From positions 1 through 54,656 of the forward strand of contig NZ_JAMBNQ010000036.1 of assembly GCF_023715155.1 (NCBI RefSeq): 54,656 nucleotides of DNA. Reading direction: 5' to 3'. The notes below the pieces were generated by a model. That model made no database searches, had not been told where the DNA came from, and was given only the letters and a program-made list of their open reading frames with translations. The DNA comes from Neobacillus mesonae. GTDB taxonomy: Bacteria; Bacillota; Bacilli; Bacillales; Cytobacillaceae. The position numbers were made by a program, and so were the translations under genes. Shown in pieces: positions 8,909 through 17,621 of this stretch (positions within the stretch are counted from its first letter, which is position 1; each line of letters opens with the position of its first letter).

Positions 8909-10882
8909 TTACAGGACAAAGTTTCGAACTTCCTCTTTTTCAATCGGCGTCATCTCGATCCTGGCTTCATAGTCTGGGATATCCTCCGGATCTAATCCAT
9001 ACATTTCTATGTAACGTTTTTTATTCCAAATTCGAAGCTCTTCTTGTGTGAGTTCGACTCTGATAAATGCCCGTTGAGAACCATATGTGATGAGTGCTTC
9101 TCCCTGTCGTTTTGCCCGTAATAGGGATATCTCTTCATCAGAGAATGATAGATTAATCTTTTTAATCACATCATCTACACCCTTATTATCTAATCCGAAG
9201 AATACTTTAGTATGGCTGTTTTCAATCATGGCTGCACCCAAGTTATCGACCGTATCCAGAACATCAATGATCTGCTGTGTCCCAGCAATTGCCCCCGCGT
9301 TATACTTTCTGAATCGTTTATAAGCTTGATAAAAAAATCTCATAGAATCGGGGTTTTTTGATAGAAAATGAAATTCATCGATAAACAAATAAATGAGTTC
9401 TTCTTTCGTCTTTGTAATTTCGTCCCAAAGAAAGCCGAAAATATTAAAATAACAGGCAGCCTGTACATCTACTTCGTTTTGCAGTGCCTTCAAATTAAAT
9501 GAGAAGAGAGAATTATTGATATTGACGTTCGTATGTCCATTAAATAAGGAGTTTGAGCCATGAACATAACTCTCTAGGATGAAATAAAAATCTTGAATCC
9601 TTTCATAGCGTTCTTCATCGGTTTCTTTCAGTTTCCCTAAATCATGGTAAAAGTCCTCAAGAATCGGATAGTCGGTGGATTTTAGGTTTTTAAAATCACT
9701 TTCTTCATTGATTGAGAAGCGATTATATAGATTACTTAATGTCTTATCTAGAATACTTGATTCCACCTGGGTGAGATCCGATTTAAGAACTTTGAAAAAA
9801 GCTTTAAGGCGTTGAACCTTTTGTTTCACCAGGTCTTTAATGAATTCAGCTTTATCATTAAAATCTTCTGTATCGGTAATTTCGGTTGAAAAGATTTCTA
9901 AGGGATTAATTTTTGTTGCACTATTACTGCTAAGATGGACAACTTCTCCCCCCAGTAGATTAACTATCTGTGAGTACTCGTTTTCCGGGTCAATAATATA
10001 TATTTTGATGCCCATTGCAAAACAGCGCAGAATTTTTTGAACCATAAACGTCGATTTTCCGACCCCAGATGTTCCGATGACCACCATATTTTGGTTCAAT
10101 GTCCGCTGTGTATCTAAGTAATCGATGGCAACTAGTGAATTAGTTGTTTTATTTATCCCTTCAACTTGTGCTGTCGGGGTTAGATAACATATTTCTGAAT
10201 CATCGAACGGAAAGAAAGAAGAGGCTGTCTCACTGTTACACATTTGGTAGGTGTAATCCTTCAATTGGTTGTCACCCAATGGAAGAGCCGACCAAAATGC
10301 CATCGGTGCTGCATAATGGGGATTTAAGGCTTTCATTCTGAGTTTCGTTAAAATCCTCTGTACATTTTGTTCTAAGGTCTTTAAATCCTCTAATGATGTA
10401 GCTTGAATGAAAATATAAGTGTATAGATACATAAAGTTAGATCGGTTTGTTAATACCTGATTCAGTTGGTAACGGGCACTTTCAAGTTCAGATTGTAATT
10501 TAATGCGGGTCGCAGGATCTCTGGTTTTCAAAAGTTCCGCATCTTTGTTTTTAATAGAATCGTTGTAGTAACCTATCATTCCTTCTGAATTAGCAGGTTC
10601 TAAATATTGCACAAAGGAAATATTCCCTTTTAGCCGTTTTAAATCCGATAACCAGTTCCCTTTTTGCTCCTTTGGATAAGAAACCACCGCCAGCACCTTT
10701 ATAAAATTGCCCCCACTTTCAATAAAGTTCTTATTTTCTTTCCAGACGAAAGGGTAAATAGCGTTGAGATCCTCCGTTTCTAAAACCCCGTGTAAAAGAT
10801 CTTGACGATTTTGATTCATTTGGTCTTCTTGTTTATCTACTCGTTTTTTTGATGAAAATAATGAAGCAATAGTCAGGGGCAT
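8909..10882 (-). CDS. VirB4/TraE-family conjugation ATPase
   Basis: A 657-aa hexameric-type ATPase that powers T4SS assembly and transfer. Walker A is GTSGVGKSTF near residue 271, followed by KIYIIDPENEYSQIV; Walker B is LIYLFIDEFHFL near residue 490; AGTQQIIDVL is the typical sensor stretch. The N-terminal 240 residues are the VirB4 membrane-interacting domain. Length is in the family range. The start has AAAGGAG 6 nt upstream. The gene follows a shorter VirB4 N-domain-like gene and precedes the EssB-like gene. It is intact and is the best marker of a functional transfer system. Confidence 0.95.
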   Translation of the reverse strand: MPLTIASLFSSKKRVDKQEDQMNQNRQDLLHGVLETEDLNAIYPFVWKENKNFIESGGNFIKVLAVVSYPKEQKGNWLSDLKRLKGNISFVQYLEPANSEGMIGYYNDSIKNKDAELLKTRDPATRIKLQSELESARYQLNQVLTNRSNFMYLYTYIFIQATSLEDLKTLEQNVQRILTKLRMKALNPHYAAPMAFWSALPLGDNQLKDYTYQMCNSETASSFFPFDDSEICYLTPTAQVEGINKTTNSLVAIDYLDTQRTLNQNMVVIGTSGVGKSTFMVQKILRCFAMGIKIYIIDPENEYSQIVNLLGGEVVHLSSNSATKINPLEIFSTEITDTEDFNDKAEFIKDLVKQKVQRLKAFFKVLKSDLTQVESSILDKTLSNLYNRFSINEESDFKNLKSTDYPILEDFYHDLGKLKETDEERYERIQDFYFILESYVHGSNSLFNGHTNVNINNSLFSFNLKALQNEVDVQAACYFNIFGFLWDEITKTKEELIYLFIDEFHFLSKNPDSMRFFYQAYKRFRKYNAGAIAGTQQIIDVLDTVDNLGAAMIENSHTKVFFGLDNKGVDDVIKKINLSFSDEEISLLRAKRQGEALITYGSQRAFIRVELTQEELRIWNKKRYIEMYGLDPEDIPDYEARIEMTPIEKEEVRNFVL

Positions 10883-10903
10883 GCTTTTCTCCTTTCCGGC
10901 GGT

Positions 10904-11563
10904 TTACCCGTATAATTTTGACATTTCAAAATCAAAGTATCGATACAGAAGTGTTAAGATCTCTTTTCCAAACAATTTATTAATTCTAATATCATAAGAT
11001 TCAAACGTGGATCGTAAGGAAGTTGTTAATTCCTCAACCTTTTTGGCGAGAATGACCTCAGTTCGATCTAAATCTTGAAATGTACGTTTGTTCATTTTCT
11101 CTCTTACCACAATAAAATGTTGTTTTGTAGACATTTCATCTTTGATCCTAATCCTTTGGAAGTGATCTATATAGGAAGCAATCAATTTTCGCTTATATTC
11201 ATTTTGTGTATTTTCTTTCTTTTCAAGTTCTTGCAAATACCGCTTTTTCCATCCTAAGTTATAGGAACGCAAATCAACTGGTACTGTCATGGATATGGTT
11301 TGTAGTTGGTCGTGGACCTGACTCATTAAAAACGACCCATAGTCTTCAAATAAGCGATTTTGTTCATATTCCGCTAATAAATCAAGGTTTATGCCACTAA
11401 CTTGCATAATGGAAATTAAATAACCATTTTTCAAAAGTACATAGTCTCTATAGATGCCCTCAATCAAGCTTATATCTTGAATGGTTCTCTGTTCTTTTTT
11501 TAAAAGGGTTTCCACCTCATAGTCAAATTCTGTTCGATCCATTTTCTTCTTACGGGTGAACAC
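10904..11563 (-). CDS. VirB4 N-domain-like conjugation protein
   Basis: A protein of about 219 aa without transmembrane segments. The pattern IEGIYRDYVLLKNGYLISIMQVSGINLDLL resembles the N-terminal beta domain of VirB4/TraC-type ATPases, and FIVVREK is like the following strand. No Walker motif is present, so it is a stand-alone companion of VirB4, as in several Gram-positive transfer operons. The frame could start at ATG 11572, but AAAAAGG lies immediately against that ATG. The GTG at 11563 has the same site 9 nt upstream and is preferred. It overlaps the end of the PrgI-like gene. Confidence 0.65.
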   Translation of the reverse strand: MFTRKKKMDRTEFDYEVETLLKKEQRTIQDISLIEGIYRDYVLLKNGYLISIMQVSGINLDLLAEYEQNRLFEDYGSFLMSQVHDQLQTISMTVPVDLRSYNLGWKKRYLQELEKKENTQNEYKRKLIASYIDHFQRIRIKDEMSTKQHFIVVREKMNKRTFQDLDRTEVILAKKVEELTTSLRSTFESYDIRINKLFGKEILTLLYRYFDFEMSKLYG

Positions 11564-11954
11564 GGAAATCATCCTTTTTATTCGGTTTTAGAAAAAATAT
11601 TTTTTGTCTACTGTTATAGTTAAAGATCTGCTGTAAGTAATTGCTGTAGGTAATGTTTGGCCGTGATGTAATTGGCCGCAATACGGCAAATATAAAAGAA
11701 ACCAGCAGCAACAATGCCACGAAAAGCATTTTGATCATCATAAATCCTGATGAATAAGGAGGGATTAACAGAATAATTATTGCAATGACCAACGCTGGTA
11801 AGATAAATTTAAAAAAGTTTACTAAGGATAATCCCTTTACGATGTTATAAGAGCGATCTACATTATCAGGGAAAACAAATGTTTTCCCCTTACGACTGTC
11901 TCCTTGGCCCAGTAATTCCATCAAAACTTCTTTTACTTCCTCTTTTGATGCCAA
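11550..11954 (-). CDS. PrgI/VirB3-like conjugation membrane protein
   Basis: A 134-aa protein with FVFPDNVDRSYNIVKGLSLV before two transmembrane helices (near residues 40-60 and 66-90) and RPNITYSNYLQQIFNYNSRQKIFFL after them. This is the layout of PrgI/TcpE/VirB3-type T4SS proteins that anchor VirB4. The open frame reaches up to 12011, but GAGGTG lies 6 nt before a TTG at 11954, giving MASKEEVKEVL. I therefore use this start, which no longer overlaps the pilin gene. Confidence 0.75.
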   Translation of the reverse strand: MASKEEVKEVLMELLGQGDSRKGKTFVFPDNVDRSYNIVKGLSLVNFFKFILPALVIAIIILLIPPYSSGFMMIKMLFVALLLLVSFIFAVLRPITSRPNITYSNYLQQIFNYNSRQKIFFLKPNKKDDFRVHP

Positions 11955-11970
11955 ACAAATCACCTCTGCT

Positions 11971-12300
11971 TTAAGCGAATAAATTGTAGACCCAAGGCAC
12001 CAGCCACACAAGAGCTGCTGCTAAACCCACACCGGCAAGTGCCATTCCAACTCCTCGGAACATTTCGTTCTTTGTATGAGGGTCATCAACCCCTGGTAAT
12101 TTTTTGATAACAATCCATACACCTACACAGATTCCGACAATAACCACTATCCCCGTCAAGAAGGATTGAATTTGTTTTAATCCTTCTTTTACCTTCGCCT
12201 CAACTTCGCTCGCCGCTAATGCCTGATCTGGTAGAAGATAAAAACACAATATAACAGCAGCGAAGAAGAGTATAGGTTGTATTCTTTTTACCTTTTTCAT
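11971..12300 (-). CDS. VirB2/TrbC-like pilin
   Basis: A 109-aa protein. A signal peptide ends near ALAASE (residue 30), followed by a short charged stretch and two hydrophobic helices (near residues 47-66 and 82-106) separated by KKLPGVDDPHTKNEMFRG. This is the VirB2/TrbC-type pilin layout, so the mature protein would be the extracellular or channel subunit. A perfect AAGGAGGT site precedes the ATG. It is the first clearly recognisable T4SS component of the operon. Confidence 0.75.
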   Translation of the reverse strand: MKKVKRIQPILFFAAVILCFYLLPDQALAASEVEAKVKEGLKQIQSFLTGIVVIVGICVGVWIVIKKLPGVDDPHTKNEMFRGVGMALAGVGLAAALVWLVPWVYNLFA

Positions 12301-12314
12301 ACTTAAGTACCTCC

Positions 12315-13439
12315 TTAGGTTTCCGCACTAATATCTTCAAATTCAAGACATGGTTCGACTTCTAGGTCTCCCCGTCCCTTTTTCACTTTTTCTCTTTGAA
12401 TATGAACATTCAATTTTTCTAACTGCCTTTTTGCCTCCTTTTCAGGGAAATATGGGGATAATTTTTTTATCTTCCCATCGCAGTTTAATTTTCCAATGTA
12501 GGATCCCTTTTGGACCGATATTACCTCAAAGTCATGTTGCTTAGTTTGAAGCACTTTGTTTATCTCGATATCATAAAAGGCAAGAAACACTTCTCCTATC
12601 AATCGGCTGTCCATGATGATTTCATCAAAGGCTGCTTTTAGTTTTGGTTGTTCCCTTACTCGGTCCATCCATTTTTCTGCAAGGTCGGGCAGCTTGATTT
12701 GTCTTTCCTTTCCATTATCCTCAAGAGAAATCTTAATACCTTGATCTTCCTTCAAAATGCTGTTTACTGTGACTGGTTTGCCCATAAGGTCTATTGGAAT
12801 GAAATGTTTTTCCAGAGTTCTATGTATTGCTTGCCTTCTAACTTTCGGATTGTCTTTAAGTTCGTCCTTTACAACACCGAGGCGAGCTTGTTCCATATTT
12901 TCAAAGGTTGATAGGTGTTTAATAGGTTTTACTAAATTAAACCTAAACTGTTTGTTATCATGAAGCGAAAATGTTTTTCCATCTTCCAAAAGAAAGAATG
13001 TTCGATTTCTGAATTTCTCAAAATTGGAGGTTCCAAATGTGTTCTGAAGCAACGCTTCTTTGGATCTGAACGATTCGGTGATCCTGAGAGGTTTCTTTGA
13101 CATTTGATTATAAACACCGTAAAAGGAATCTTGGTCCTGAAAAATTTGAAAATTGCTTTTGTTATCAATGGAAAATGATTCAACCAAGTTCCCTTTAATC
13201 TCAAAAAGATCCGGATGCTGATCCTTTATTAAGGCGTAATATAGATCATATTCAGCATCTGCCCTCTGTTCATTTGTTAATGAGGGGTATTCTACTTGTA
13301 AACTTTTGTCTTTCTGATCTATAATCCTTTGTAATTCCAAATTTCTTTCTTTTCTCGCTTGTTCAATCAATTGCAAGATGTAATCAGCGATAGTGAGCAT
13401 AGAATCATTTACGGATCTTTCAATAGCATCATTTCTCAC
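12315..13439 (-). CDS. unknown 374-aa protein at the head of the transfer operon
   Basis: Not recognised. The frame is open from 13505, but the GTG at 13439 has GGGAG 8 nt upstream and starts a sensible N-terminus (MRNDAIERSVNDSMLTIADYILQLIEQ). The protein is soluble and mixed alpha/beta, with a charged helical first 80 residues, a repeated phrase style (SFYGVYNQMSKKPLRI, TFSLHDNKQFRFNLVKPI) and a basic C-terminal stretch HIQREKVKKGRGDLE. It ends 14 nt before the pilin gene, so it is surely co-transcribed. A role in transfer regulation or relaxosome function is possible by position only. Confidence 0.75.
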   Translation of the reverse strand: MRNDAIERSVNDSMLTIADYILQLIEQARKERNLELQRIIDQKDKSLQVEYPSLTNEQRADAEYDLYYALIKDQHPDLFEIKGNLVESFSIDNKSNFQIFQDQDSFYGVYNQMSKKPLRITESFRSKEALLQNTFGTSNFEKFRNRTFFLLEDGKTFSLHDNKQFRFNLVKPIKHLSTFENMEQARLGVVKDELKDNPKVRRQAIHRTLEKHFIPIDLMGKPVTVNSILKEDQGIKISLEDNGKERQIKLPDLAEKWMDRVREQPKLKAAFDEIIMDSRLIGEVFLAFYDIEINKVLQTKQHDFEVISVQKGSYIGKLNCDGKIKKLSPYFPEKEAKRQLEKLNVHIQREKVKKGRGDLEVEPCLEFEDISAET

Positions 13440-13568
13440 TAGATAATCTCCCTTCAAGAGCGAGTTGAGTGTTAAACAAAAAGGTTTGTGAAGGTATGAG
13501 CACACGATTCTATTTTGTTAATCAGTAATTGAATGATGTGTCTTTTTTTAGTTTGAGGATCAGCATTT
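13440..13568 (-). other. gap between the TnpA-like gene and the transfer operon
   Basis: A 129-bp spacer with no gene. It may hold a promoter for the 374-aa gene (minus-strand AT-rich stretches around 13500-13560), but no pair of boxes was convincing enough to call. Confidence 0.3.
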
Positions 13569-13946
13569 TTAAGACTTATATTCTTGAATTTGATTTTTCA
13601 GCTGCTGATAGTCAGTAGATATGAAATACTTTTGGTCCCACAGACTGCCACCGTTCTTTGATTTAGAATCTGGGAATTTCTTGTACAAAAACCTTGCTGA
13701 TCCGCCTTTAAGAGCCTTGATGATATTTGGTATGTAATGAGTGGTTTTGCAGCTGATAACTAAATTCACACTACAAGCCCAGATATCCATCTCTATGATT
13801 TTAAATTCATGCCGAATTGAAACATTCTTAAAATAGGATTTTACAAAAGCGATTTCTTCATCATTTAACAAAATATTATTTTTGGTAAAAAACGCAATAT
13901 GATATTGAAGGTAACTTACATGGTATTTGTTTGAATGAATCATCAT
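13569..13946 (-). CDS. IS200/IS605 TnpA-like protein without catalytic residues
   Basis: A 125-aa protein (start at 13946, GAGGAGG upstream). It follows the Y1 transposase TnpA fold: LQYHIAFFTKNN corresponds to KYHIVFTPKYR, KIIEMDIWACSVNLVIS to the DHVHLLVS strand, NIIKALKGGSARFLYKKFP to the LKG.SA helix, and GGSLWDQKYFIST to FWxxGYYVST. The HUH histidines are replaced by Ser and Asn (CSVN). The helix that should carry the nucleophilic Tyr (KKYIQEQ) reads LKNQIQEY, with Gln at that place. It therefore looks like a DNA-binding relic or a domesticated protein, not an active transposase. It lies just upstream of the transfer operon on the same strand. Confidence 0.7.
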   Translation of the reverse strand: MMIHSNKYHVSYLQYHIAFFTKNNILLNDEEIAFVKSYFKNVSIRHEFKIIEMDIWACSVNLVISCKTTHYIPNIIKALKGGSARFLYKKFPDSKSKNGGSLWDQKYFISTDYQQLKNQIQEYKS

Positions 13947-14105
13947 ATATGTATTTTTCCTCCTCATCTCCTTTGCTGATATTACTTTATACTCCGAATA
14001 TTCGTTCTATTTATACTCTACCAGATAAATCCCTTTTTTTAATAGGTCAACTTACAATTTAATAAAAAATGAATCTTTGGAAATAGGCTGGCAAAAGGTT
14101 TATGG

Positions 14106-14134
14106 TAAAAAAGCCCACCAATTTTAGGTGAGCT
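14106..14134 (-). terminator. minus-strand terminator-like hairpin
   Basis: The arms AGCTCACC / GGTGGGCT (14134-14112, minus-strand reading) with one mismatch are followed by a run of five or more T on the minus strand. It lies between the MBL operon and the TnpA-like gene and would stop read-through toward the transfer operon. Confidence 0.55.
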
Positions 14135-14137
14135 AAA

Positions 14138-14633
14138 TAGTTCTATATTAACAAGCAGTTATGACAAGCCTCTAAAACTTTTTTATACTTCCCCAGCATT
14201 TCTATACCTATTTTGTGAGTATTGACTTAACTTAATAGTCAATTAGATTTTACGAAGAAAAACCATCACTTAATGGTAAATTATCAGAATAAGTGTTGAT
14301 AATGATGGAAATGAAAACAAATTCATTGATCCTTTCATAAATAAAATACCAATATAATGTATAGATAAATGCAAGACTAATGATTAATTCAAAATCATTG
14401 TTATAAATATTGTTAAGATATATGTTATTAATGATAATATTATTAAAGTTGTAAAAGATAATGTATATAATATATATTATTAATAATGGGCAAAAGCCCA
14501 TTAAAGATTAAACTATCATACATTATTCCATAACTAACATCCCTTTCGGTACACTCCTTCACAAAGTGCTATCAATGAATTGGGGATAAAAGCTTTGGAT
14601 TCACCCCCTTTTCTAATTTTACCTCTCATCTGT
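14138..14633. other. AT-rich spacer with palindromic ATATATGTTATTAAT-type repeats
   Basis: No credible gene. An 83-codon minus-strand frame at 14250-14501 is Ile/Asn/Tyr low complexity and is not called. The stretch 14370-14480 contains TTGTTAAGATATATGTTATT and TAATGATAATATTATTAAAG, the same type of sequence seen near the partition genes and in several other gaps. A small perfect hairpin AATGGGC / GCCCATT lies at 14485-14502. Confidence 0.45.
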
Positions 14634-14671
14634 AAAACGGCCCCCATCTGGCTGCAGATGGGGGCCGTTTT
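14634..14671 (-). terminator. strong intrinsic terminator of the MBL-DUF3006 operon
   Basis: A perfect inverted repeat with arms of 17 bp (AAAACGGCCCCCATCTG and its complement) and a GCTG-type loop. On the minus strand the stem ends in TTTT. It overlaps the stop codon of the DUF3006 gene, closing that operon. Confidence 0.9.
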
Positions 14672-14882
14672 AGTCGTCCCATACTTCATTCATTAATTTT
14701 TCTACTTCCTGACGGCGCTTTTTTGTTTCATCTTCTAATACAGATACTTTATCACCGTTAATTTCAACTACGTCCCCAACGGACGCCGCTTTTGGAAAGA
14801 TGGATTTAGGAAAGTCCTTAGTAACCCCGTTAATTTCGACTACCGCATACTTCCCCTCAAATCGGTCAATGATCCCTTTCAT
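14670..14882 (-). CDS. DUF3006 domain small protein
   Basis: A 70-aa protein starting MKGIIDRFEGKYAVVEING. The pattern of a short beta barrel with GVTKDFPKSIFPKAASVGDVVEING is DUF3006. Genes of this family commonly sit directly beside ComEC-type MBL hydrolases, as here. The ATG at 14882 is preferred to GTG 14891 because AGGGGTGA is correctly spaced from it. Function unknown; a nucleic-acid or partner-binding role for the hydrolase is conceivable. Confidence 0.85.
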   Translation of the reverse strand: MKGIIDRFEGKYAVVEINGVTKDFPKSIFPKAASVGDVVEINGDKVSVLEDETKKRRQEVEKLMNEVWDD

Positions 14883-14893
14883 ATTACTCACCC

Positions 14894-16033
14894 CTATTTG
14901 GGAATAAATGACGTTCTCGTTGAATAATTTTTTCCCTTATATGAAGCTGTTACATCAACATATACTCTAAAACTAGTTGATGCTCTTCCAATTTTAACCG
15001 GCAGCGAAGTCCCAACTTTTCCGTAATAGGCTGTATTTGTTGTTTTATAGTGAAAAACTGCTTTGTATGATGTGCCGCTCGGCATTCCCTTTGTATATAA
15101 GTAAACGGTACTATATTGTTTCGGGCTTGTTGTATTCAGACTCGCTGTTAGTTTATATGTTGCTGCTGGAGCCGGTGACGAATTATTTACGGCTGGCTTT
15201 GTATTAAAACTAAGGCTATTTCCATTTGTTGTTGCTATTATGTTACCTTGTTTGTCAGTTCTAAACACATTTACTTTTCCAGATTTAAGTCTATTTAAAG
15301 TTTCGGCAGTTGGGTGCCCATAACTATTTTTGCCGACACTTATTACCGCATAAGTTGGCTTTACTGCTTTTAAGAAGGCAGCACTTGTGGAAGTTTTAGC
15401 ACCATGATGGCCAACTTTTAAAACATCTGCATATAATGCTTGTTTGGAGTTAATCATATCTGTTTCAGATTTGGTTTCAGCGTCCCCGGAAAACAGGAAG
15501 GATTTCTTTCCATATACCAATCGTAAAACTGCACTCCAATCATTCGTATCGTTTTTACTGTACGATTTTACCGGTCCTACAAAAGTTGCCGATACGCCCT
15601 TTAATGGTAGTTTTACACCTTTTTGAGCAGTTTTAATCTTCAAGCCTTCTTTTTTAACGGCCTTTAAGAAATCGACGAATACTAGGGTATTGTTGCTTAC
15701 CTTAGGCGCGTACACTGATTTCACCTTAAACACTTTAAGAACATCATCTAATCCACCCATATGGTCTGCATCTGGATGTGTGGCAATCATGACTTCAATG
15801 TCTCCCACTTTTTGTTTTTTAAGATAAGAAACAATATCACTGCCGTCACGATTTCCGCCGTCAATGATAATGTCATCACCAGCAGCAGTTTTGACATAAA
15901 TGGAGTCACCTTGTCCAACATTAATAAAGTGAACCTTCATATCCTTTGTTGCTGCTTCGGTTGTTGACGCACCGTATAACAAACCTACAGATAGTGATAG
16001 TGCCGTTACGATTTTAACTAGTTTTGATTTCAA
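14894..16033 (-). CDS. secreted ComEC/Rec2-type metallo-beta-lactamase-fold hydrolase
   Basis: A 379-aa exported protein. A signal peptide (residues 1-27, ending near STTEAATK) is followed by the stand-alone MBL domain of the ComEC/Rec2 type: FINVGQGDSIYVK, IIDGG, the metal-binding THPDADHMGG near residue 85, FLFSGDAE, LKVGHHGAKTS and YAVISVGKNSYGHP. The last 95 residues are an added beta-rich domain (YKLTASLNTTSPKQYSTVYL to STRTSFIPK), perhaps for surface binding. It probably hydrolyses nucleic acid or nucleotides outside the cell (inference from the ComEC exonuclease relation). The start is TTG with GGGGGAGA upstream. The DUF3006 gene follows 11 nt later. Confidence 0.88.
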   Translation of the reverse strand: MKSKLVKIVTALSLSVGLLYGASTTEAATKDMKVHFINVGQGDSIYVKTAAGDDIIIDGGNRDGSDIVSYLKKQKVGDIEVMIATHPDADHMGGLDDVLKVFKVKSVYAPKVSNNTLVFVDFLKAVKKEGLKIKTAQKGVKLPLKGVSATFVGPVKSYSKNDTNDWSAVLRLVYGKKSFLFSGDAETKSETDMINSKQALYADVLKVGHHGAKTSTSAAFLKAVKPTYAVISVGKNSYGHPTAETLNRLKSGKVNVFRTDKQGNIIATTNGNSLSFNTKPAVNNSSPAPAATYKLTASLNTTSPKQYSTVYLYTKGMPSGTSYKAVFHYKTTNTAYYGKVGTSLPVKIGRASTSFRVYVDVTASYKGKNYSTRTSFIPK

Positions 16034-16365
16034 TAAATCTCCCCCTTCAGTACTAATTTTACTTATGTTCCAATTAAATACCAGAAATATTTTTATGTGA
16101 ATATTTACCTATTAATCTTACCAATTAATTAAAATGAAAACTGGCAATTTGCCAGCTTTAGTGATATTCACCTTATATTTTATTATCTTTAATATTTATC
16201 TTTAATATTCTTAATGGAAACAGATGAGGCGATTTGAGAAGGCTAAGGAGTACGTAAAAAAGGCTTTAAAGCTGTTTGTAGCCCCTGTTTAGTGCAATAT
16301 TTCACAAAATTTCGTTTGGAGGTAAAAGTAACCTACTTTTTAAAAGAATTCGATCATCCCCTAAT
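16034..16365. other. intergenic, hairpin only
   Basis: A 332-bp gap without a gene. CTGGCAA / TTGCCAG at 16140-16155 forms a short hairpin with weak T tails and could be a terminator remnant. Nothing else was recognised. Confidence 0.4.
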
Positions 16366-16842
16366 TTAAAAAATATCATTCACCCAAACTATTCCCATAA
16401 ATAATAACCACGCCAATACAGGGATTGTCAGACTTTTAATTACTTCCAACCACTTGTACTTTTTATAACGCATTCCTAATATTCTATCGGTAATAAAAAA
16501 TAATATTGATGCTCCAAGACTAACCGAGAACAATATCAGACCAAAAATGATATGCAAGACTCCAGAAACAATATGTTCTACCTTTTTCTCTTTAACTTTA
16601 CTTGCTACAAATTCTCCGACCTTATCACTAATAATTGACGTAAACACACCGTAAATTAAGATTGCCGGTAAAATATACATCATATATATGGGAATAATCG
16701 TACTAGTAACTAATAAATAATTTTGGATTGTACTAAGATTTTTATCAAAAATGGGTACGGGCTGAGTAAATCCTAAAATAATTGCAAAGATAGTCCCAGA
16801 AACTGACGCTGATATTATTTTTCTTGGTAAAATTGTCTTCAC
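16366..16842 (-). CDS. UPF0715-type membrane protein
   Basis: A 158-aa hydrophobic protein with four or five transmembrane segments (near residues 10-27, 42-70, 92-120 and 133-153). The sequence FTSIISDKVGEFV followed by ILFFITDRILG is of the UPF0715 type found in Bacillus. Function unknown. The start is taken as GTG at 16842. AAGGGG overlaps it closely, so the exact start is uncertain. It stands alone. Confidence 0.65.
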   Translation of the reverse strand: MKTILPRKIISASVSGTIFAIILGFTQPVPIFDKNLSTIQNYLLVTSTIIPIYMMYILPAILIYGVFTSIISDKVGEFVASKVKEKKVEHIVSGVLHIIFGLILFSVSLGASILFFITDRILGMRYKKYKWLEVIKSLTIPVLAWLLFMGIVWVNDIF

Positions 16843-17151
16843 CCCTTATTTGTATACCTTTCCTATATTTAACATATTAGAAATTTCAACTTTCACTTTT
16901 TCTTGAACTTACTTGTCGTTTTTGAAAAAGAATAGGTATTTACGTAACCATCCCCACCAACATAATCATCCCGTTTAAGTACACCACTTCACAAATCAAA
17001 ACGTTTTCAAGCATTGCCCACCGCCCTCTTCTTATTTCCCGTGAGAGTTAAAATTTTTTGCAATTATTTATCACAAAATGCATATAATCCTTTACATTTT
17101 GCATATAAAATATCACATTATAAATAACCAATTTTTGGAGACAAATAACAA

Positions 17152-17356
17152 ATGCCTAAAAATAGTTCGTGAATTACGGGCACCTTTTAGATGGTCACAG
17201 GTTGTTTTGGCCAAGAAAATTGGTGTGACACGACAAACCATCGGCTTAATTGAAAAAGGAGATTATGTACCCTCCGTTATATTGTCTTTTAAAATTGCCA
17301 AAGCAGTTGGGGTTCAGGTCGAAGAAATCTTTTTAAAAAAGAAAGGATGGATGTAG
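17152..17356 (+). pseudogene. XRE-family small regulator, frameshifted at the start
   Basis: The body WSQVVLAKKIGVTRQTIGLIEKGDYVPSVILSFKIAKAVGVQVEEIF is a classic short XRE regulator (about 65 aa). The only start with a ribosome site (TTTTTGGAG, ATG at 17152) is one base out of frame. Adding one A to the AAAAAT stretch at 17158-17163 would give MPKKIVRELR joined to the body. Without that base the frame runs up to 17078 without a good start. Either a one-base deletion inactivated it or the read is wrong in a homopolymer. Confidence 0.75.
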
Positions 17357-17472
17357 ACTTATTTGAAGACCCCTTGGATAAACAAATACGTCAATCTATT
17401 GTCCGGCATTCACTTCGGAGACTTGAAAGTTTAGGATACATAGTTACTCTACAAGGATCTGAAGCATCTTAA
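17347..17472 (+). CDS. 41-aa small ORF after the XRE gene (possibly a transposase tail)
   Basis: The ATG overlaps the XRE stop (ATGGATGTAG), with AAAGGA just upstream. The product begins MDVDLFEDPLDKQIRQSIV and ends RLESLGYIVTLQGSEAS. The phrase RRLESLGYxVTL recalls C-terminal tails of insertion-sequence transposases, so this may be a remnant rather than a gene. No other family is recognised. Confidence 0.35.
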   Translation: MDVDLFEDPLDKQIRQSIVRHSLRRLESLGYIVTLQGSEAS

Positions 17473-17621
17473 TCCAGTCAAACTTATTGATTAATGAATG
17501 AGGCCCTCCTTTTTTAAAAAAAAGCTGAGTCTTCTTTAGGATTGGCAATTTCCAAATGTTGCAGAATTTTATTTTCATAGTTGTTTAATAAGGGATTAAC
17601 CATAAATTAACCCCAATACTT

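Noticed and set aside
14250..14501. 83-codon minus-strand frame of Ile, Asn and Tyr
   Set aside because: Low complexity from an AT-rich repeat region, with no ribosome site.
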